Positions 30,167-32,004 of a stretch of 32,004 nt of DNA are shown here, piece by piece. The first letter of the stretch is position 1; every line of letters begins with the position of its first letter. Location: positions 1 to 32,004 of IMG/VR virus record IMGVR_UViG_3300017987_000251; one strand, given 5' to 3'. This DNA is from a virus. The translations under genes were made by a program, and so were the position numbers. The notes beneath the pieces are model-generated. The model had not been told where the DNA came from. It ran no database searches and worked only from the letters and a program-made list of their open reading frames with translations.

Positions 30167-30261
30167 TGAGGCCCGGTGTAATCCTGTTTGCTGCGACCGT
30201 GATAACTCTTGCCAATATTATACTGCTCGTGATTCTTTTAATTATTGTGATAAGGATGTAA
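30166..30261 (+). CDS. Tiny hydrophobic peptide (31 aa)
   Basis: ATG 30166 overlaps the preceding TGA by one base (TGATG); the frame is 31 codons ending TAA 30259-30261. Nearly all residues after the first four are hydrophobic (VILFAATVITLANIILLVIL then LIIVIRM), one membrane helix. It is short enough to need peptide evidence, but tight coupling and membrane-like composition support it. It is the last gene before the promoter/terminator element at 30271-30416. Confidence 0.5.
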   Translation: MRPGVILFAATVITLANIILLVILLIIVIRM

Positions 30262-30270
30262 TAAAATTTC

Positions 30271-30298
30271 TTGACAATACCCCCTGGTGTGCTATTTT
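30271..30298 (+). promoter_or_regulatory. Promoter ahead of the small-RNA/attenuator element
   Basis: TTGACA (30271-30276) with TATTTT (30293-30298) at a 16-bp spacer; TG at 30290-30291 gives an extended -10. The predicted start near 30305 would yield a transcript of about 110 nt up to the strong terminator at 30358-30416. Confidence 0.5.
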
Positions 30299-30304
30299 GG
30301 ATTA

Positions 30305-30416
30305 TGCTAGGGCAGAGTGAAAGGTATGATGCTATTATTTTGTGGAGGAATAATAGGAAAGTGCCGACTGCTGTGTCCTAGCAAACATAGCATACCAAGT
30401 CGGCACTTTTTATTTT
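30305..30416 (+). ncRNA. Candidate small RNA or leader attenuator with long-loop terminator
   Basis: About 110 nt between the promoter at 30271-30298 and the terminator T-run. The 5' part has two segments complementary to the terminator loop: GCTAGG (30306-30311) to CCTAGC (30377-30382), and GGTATGATGCTAT (30323-30335) to ATAGCATACC (30387-30396) with a 3-nt bulge. Within the loop, GCTGTG (30370-30375) can pair with CATAGC (30386-30391). Alternative pairings of this kind could form a pseudoknot or switch. It ends 14 nt before the replication gene at 30430. Confidence 0.45.
30358..30416 (+). terminator. Strong intrinsic terminator with 28-nt loop
   Basis: AAAGTGCCGACT (30358-30369) is the perfect reverse complement of AGTCGGCACTTT (30398-30409), followed by a T-rich stretch (30407-30417). 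The 28-nt loop contains a smaller hairpin. It lies immediately upstream of the replication gene's ribosome site (GGGGGAG), so it would terminate or attenuate readthrough from the recombination operon. Confidence 0.8.
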
Positions 30417-30429
30417 TCAGGGGGAGTTT

Positions 30430-31242
30430 ATGAATAATGACGGGGGAGTATATCTTAACAATGATCTTATCTGGCTTACGGTATCAAAGTATGAATTGTT
30501 TATTGAACACGGGAGGATTGGAGTGGATGCAATGCAGCTTTATTTACATCTGATGTACACCGCCCGAAGACAAGCAACCAACTCTGTATGGGCCAACAAT
30601 AAGTATATACGGCAGGGCTTGAAGTGGGGCAAGGATAGGTTGCTCAAGGCAAAGAGTTTATTGTTTGACCTTGATTTAATCGAGCAGAGACAGAGGAAAA
30701 ACGAGGCTGGGAGGTTTGAAAAGACGTACATAATAGTCAAAACTTCAACAGTTTTACTTGAACCCAATACCGGTGGTCTCGAAACCGGTCACCCGTCCAC
30801 CCGCCTGCCGGTTTCAGACCCTAAATGCTTTAACCAAAAAGAGAAATGCTTTAACCAAAAAGAAAGTATAGTCCGAACAGTCCTTGAAGCGTGGAATAAC
30901 GAGGATATACTCATCAAGCACGAAGAAAAGGTGGTAAACCGATACCTTAAACTAAAGCATTTCGAGATAATAGAGATGTATGGGGTTGATAAGGTGGTTG
31001 AGGCTATCAAACTATATGCGCAGGTACTCCGTAATCCGTGGCAGAAATTTGATTATCGTTGGCAGCTATGGAAGTTTATCCAGCAGGACAACGCTTTACC
31101 CGTATTCCTGCCGGAGGCGAAACCTCTTGAGATGTTGATAGACGAGGAAAAGAAAGAGGAGTACGAGCGTAAGAAAAAGATGGATGTGTACCTGACTAAA
31201 GTCCAGAAGGAGGAAGCTGATGCTCGCAGAAGAACTGGTTGA
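30430..31242 (+). CDS. Putative phage replication initiator (winged-helix type)
   Basis: 270 residues; GGGGGAG is 4 nt before ATG 30430. N-terminal ~110 residues look like a winged helix-turn-helix initiator domain: LNNDLIWLTVSKYELFIEHG, a helix MQLYLHLMYTARRQATNSVW, then TNKYIRQ-like ANNKYIRQGLKWGKDRLLKA and SLLFDLDLIEQRQRKNEAGR, a typical wing. A Pro/Thr linker follows (PNTGGLETGHPSTRLPVSDP), then a tandem KCFNQKE repeat and a helical C-terminal half (VLEAWNNEDILIKHEEKVVN; VDKVVEAIKLYAQVLRNPWQ). DnaD/replisome-organiser-type initiators often carry their origin repeats in such linkers, and this one has direct repeats and a dyad here. Moderate confidence. Confidence 0.65.
   Translation: MNNDGGVYLNNDLIWLTVSKYELFIEHGRIGVDAMQLYLHLMYTARRQATNSVWANNKYIRQGLKWGKDRLLKAKSLLFDLDLIEQRQRKNEAGRFEKTYIIVKTSTVLLEPNTGGLETGHPSTRLPVSDPKCFNQKEKCFNQKESIVRTVLEAWNNEDILIKHEEKVVNRYLKLKHFEIIEMYGVDKVVEAIKLYAQVLRNPWQKFDYRWQLWKFIQQDNALPVFLPEAKPLEMLIDEEKKEEYERKKKMDVYLTKVQKEEADARRRTG
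30781..30815. repeat. 8-bp dyad in the replication gene linker
   Basis: GAAACCGG (30781-30788) is mirrored by CCGGTTTC (30808-30815) across 19 bp; a related CCGGT occurs at 30770-30774. It lies next to the 21-bp direct repeats in the same linker and is a candidate part of an origin. Confidence 0.4.
30823..30863. repeat. Tandem 21-bp direct repeats in the replication gene linker
   Basis: AAATGCTTTAACCAAAAAGA occurs at 30823-30842 and again at 30844-30863, period 21 bp, encoding the heptapeptide KCFNQKE twice. Repeated motifs in an initiator's linker commonly act as replication-origin iterons. Confidence 0.7.
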
Positions 31243-31783
31243 ATGGTTTGTCAATTACTACAAGGATGCAAACGAGGAGAACATCGAGGCTATCCGGGGG
31301 TGGGTCCGAAACAACGTGGCTCACGAGAACCTGGAGGAGTTCCGGGACGCACTCATCGAGGAGTACCCGTATAAGACCATACCAACCGTAGCTAAGATAC
31401 GGGAGATATGGGAGCTCAAGAGACCGGGTATGTCTATCTTTGGTTTTACTGCACCCTGGCTCAGGGTTGCGATGGTTACTTCCGAGTGGAGTATTCCGAG
31501 AATATTCCAGAGGTTCGTGGACTTGAGGAGTAAGGCGTGGAATGGCGAGGGGCTCAACTGGTCGCAGGAAGTATTCGTCACCATGTACGAGGACTTGTAT
31601 TATAACTACCAGATACTCCTTGAGAACGGCTGGGAAGAAAGCGATGTTATCAAACATCTTGAGGAGATGAAGATAGACCAGCTATGCCGGGACGGGGAAC
31701 GCTTTTGGGTGGACCCGGACGAATTGATTGGGCCCAAGACAAAGCGGATGCTCGACAAAGACCCGATACCGGAGCCGGAATGA
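31220..31783 (+). CDS. Hypothetical protein downstream of initiator (187 aa)
   Basis: ATG 31220 overlaps the initiator gene by 23 bp; AGGAGG at 31208-31213 is the ribosome site. The product is acidic and helical (MLAEELVEWFVNYYKDANEE; VAHENLEEFRDALIEEYPYK) with an aromatic-rich middle (WLRVAMVTSEWSIPRIFQRF). No Walker motif or zinc ligand is seen, so it is not an evident helicase or primase. By position it could be a replication accessory protein such as a helicase loader, but no family is recognised. Confidence 0.6.
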   Translation: MLAEELVEWFVNYYKDANEENIEAIRGWVRNNVAHENLEEFRDALIEEYPYKTIPTVAKIREIWELKRPGMSIFGFTAPWLRVAMVTSEWSIPRIFQRFVDLRSKAWNGEGLNWSQEVFVTMYEDLYYNYQILLENGWEESDVIKHLEEMKIDQLCRDGERFWVDPDELIGPKTKRMLDKDPIPEPE

Positions 31784-31920
31784 TTTTTCAGGTGTTGCGG
31801 ATTATAAATGACTCACCGATGTTCGTGAAACAGGAGTCGGAAGACCTATCGGAGGTTAAGTGTGAATACTGTGGTGGTGTTTGTGAGAGAGGGAAACGAT
31901 GTCAAGGCTGTGGGGCCTAA
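31780..31920 (+). CDS. Small zinc-ribbon peptide (46 aa)
   Basis: ATG 31780 overlaps the preceding TGA (ATGA) and runs 46 codons to TAA 31918-31920; a longer frame from 31684 would lie inside the previous gene. The C-terminal end holds Cys28/Cys31 (CEYC), Cys35 and Cys41/Cys44 (CQGC), a compact zinc-binding knuckle pair. Such micro-proteins are frequent in phage replication regions. Function unknown. Confidence 0.6.
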   Translation: MIFQVLRIINDSPMFVKQESEDLSEVKCEYCGGVCERGKRCQGCGA

Positions 31921-31923
31921 ATA

Positions 31924-32004
31924 ATGAGTGAAACAATTTTATACCCAATAAGACGCAGGTATATTGTTCCCGAGAAACTATCAGCACAGCCGGGAATGGA
32001 GGAA
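31924..32004 (+). CDS. Hypothetical protein, partial (N-terminus only)
   Basis: ATG 31924 opens a frame that remains open for 27 codons to the right edge (MSETILYPIRRRYIVPEKLS ...). It is 3 nt after the previous stop. Too little is visible to identify it. Confidence 0.5.
   Translation, partial: MSETILYPIRRRYIVPEKLSAQPGMEE

Noticed and set aside
30326-30433. 35-codon forward frame covering the terminator at 30358-30416, ending in an ATGA overlap with the replication gene
   Set aside because: The coupling is tempting, but the region is a perfect hairpin with a T-run and the peptide has no protein-like pattern.

Overview
The window looks like a large part of a tailed double-stranded DNA phage genome (Caudoviricetes) with short-tailed, podovirus-like morphogenesis genes. 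The evidence is a large terminase, a P22-type portal, a scaffold followed by an N4-gp56-type major capsid protein, a P22 gp10-like tail hub, a set of internal virion (ejection) proteins ending in a 1222-residue protein, and no tape measure, tail tube or sheath gene. Genes are dense, on the + strand, often overlapping at ATGA/GTGA/TAATG junctions, with strong GGAGG-type ribosome binding sites and the standard genetic code. There is no rRNA, tRNA, CRISPR array, integrase or insertion sequence. The host cannot be named from this sequence.

Layout. (1) 1-1216: a strikingly AT-rich, mostly non-coding stretch with the start of one minus-strand gene running off the left edge, several small dyads and, at its right end, a near-consensus promoter (TTGACA, 17 bp, TAATAT) that fires into the structural genes. 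(2) 1217-2098: five very small packaging-proximal ORFs, one interrupted by an in-frame TGA. (3) 2095-5810: terminase, portal and a small unknown protein. (4) 5814-10071: a beta-helix/repeat tail protein, a membrane-anchored coiled-coil protein and a LamG-like protein, unusually placed between portal and scaffold. (5) 10120-13803: scaffold, major capsid protein, probable accessory head protein and head-tail adaptor. (6) 13803-16886: three tandem paralogous tail-collar proteins, a probable fibre-assembly protein and another surface protein. (7) 16883-25075: tail hub, a GNAT-like protein and internal virion proteins. (8) 25072-26251: a C39-like cysteine peptidase followed by two small membrane proteins, a possible lysis cassette. 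(9) 26251-26421: a structured 3' region closed by a strong intrinsic terminator.

(10) 26443 onward is a second operon with its own promoter (TTGACA, 17 bp, TATATT) overlapped by an inverted repeat, first encoding a 50-residue ribbon-helix-helix protein, then an unusual GHKL-ATPase-like protein whose motifs appear circularly permuted and whose C-terminus carries a degenerate zincin-like motif, then a recombination set (Rad52/Sak-type annealing protein, zinc-ribbon protein, Cas4-like PD-(D/E)XK nuclease, SSB). After two tiny membrane proteins comes a promoter plus a hairpin terminator with a long loop (a candidate small RNA or attenuator), followed by a probable replication initiator with internal direct repeats, an unknown protein, a zinc-ribbon peptide and the start of a further gene.

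The most interesting items are the permuted GHKL/zincin-like protein, the small RNA/attenuator ahead of the replication gene, the triplicated collar proteins, the interrupted reading frame at 1333-1488, and the lack of any recognisable conventional endolysin beside the peptidase/membrane-protein cassette.
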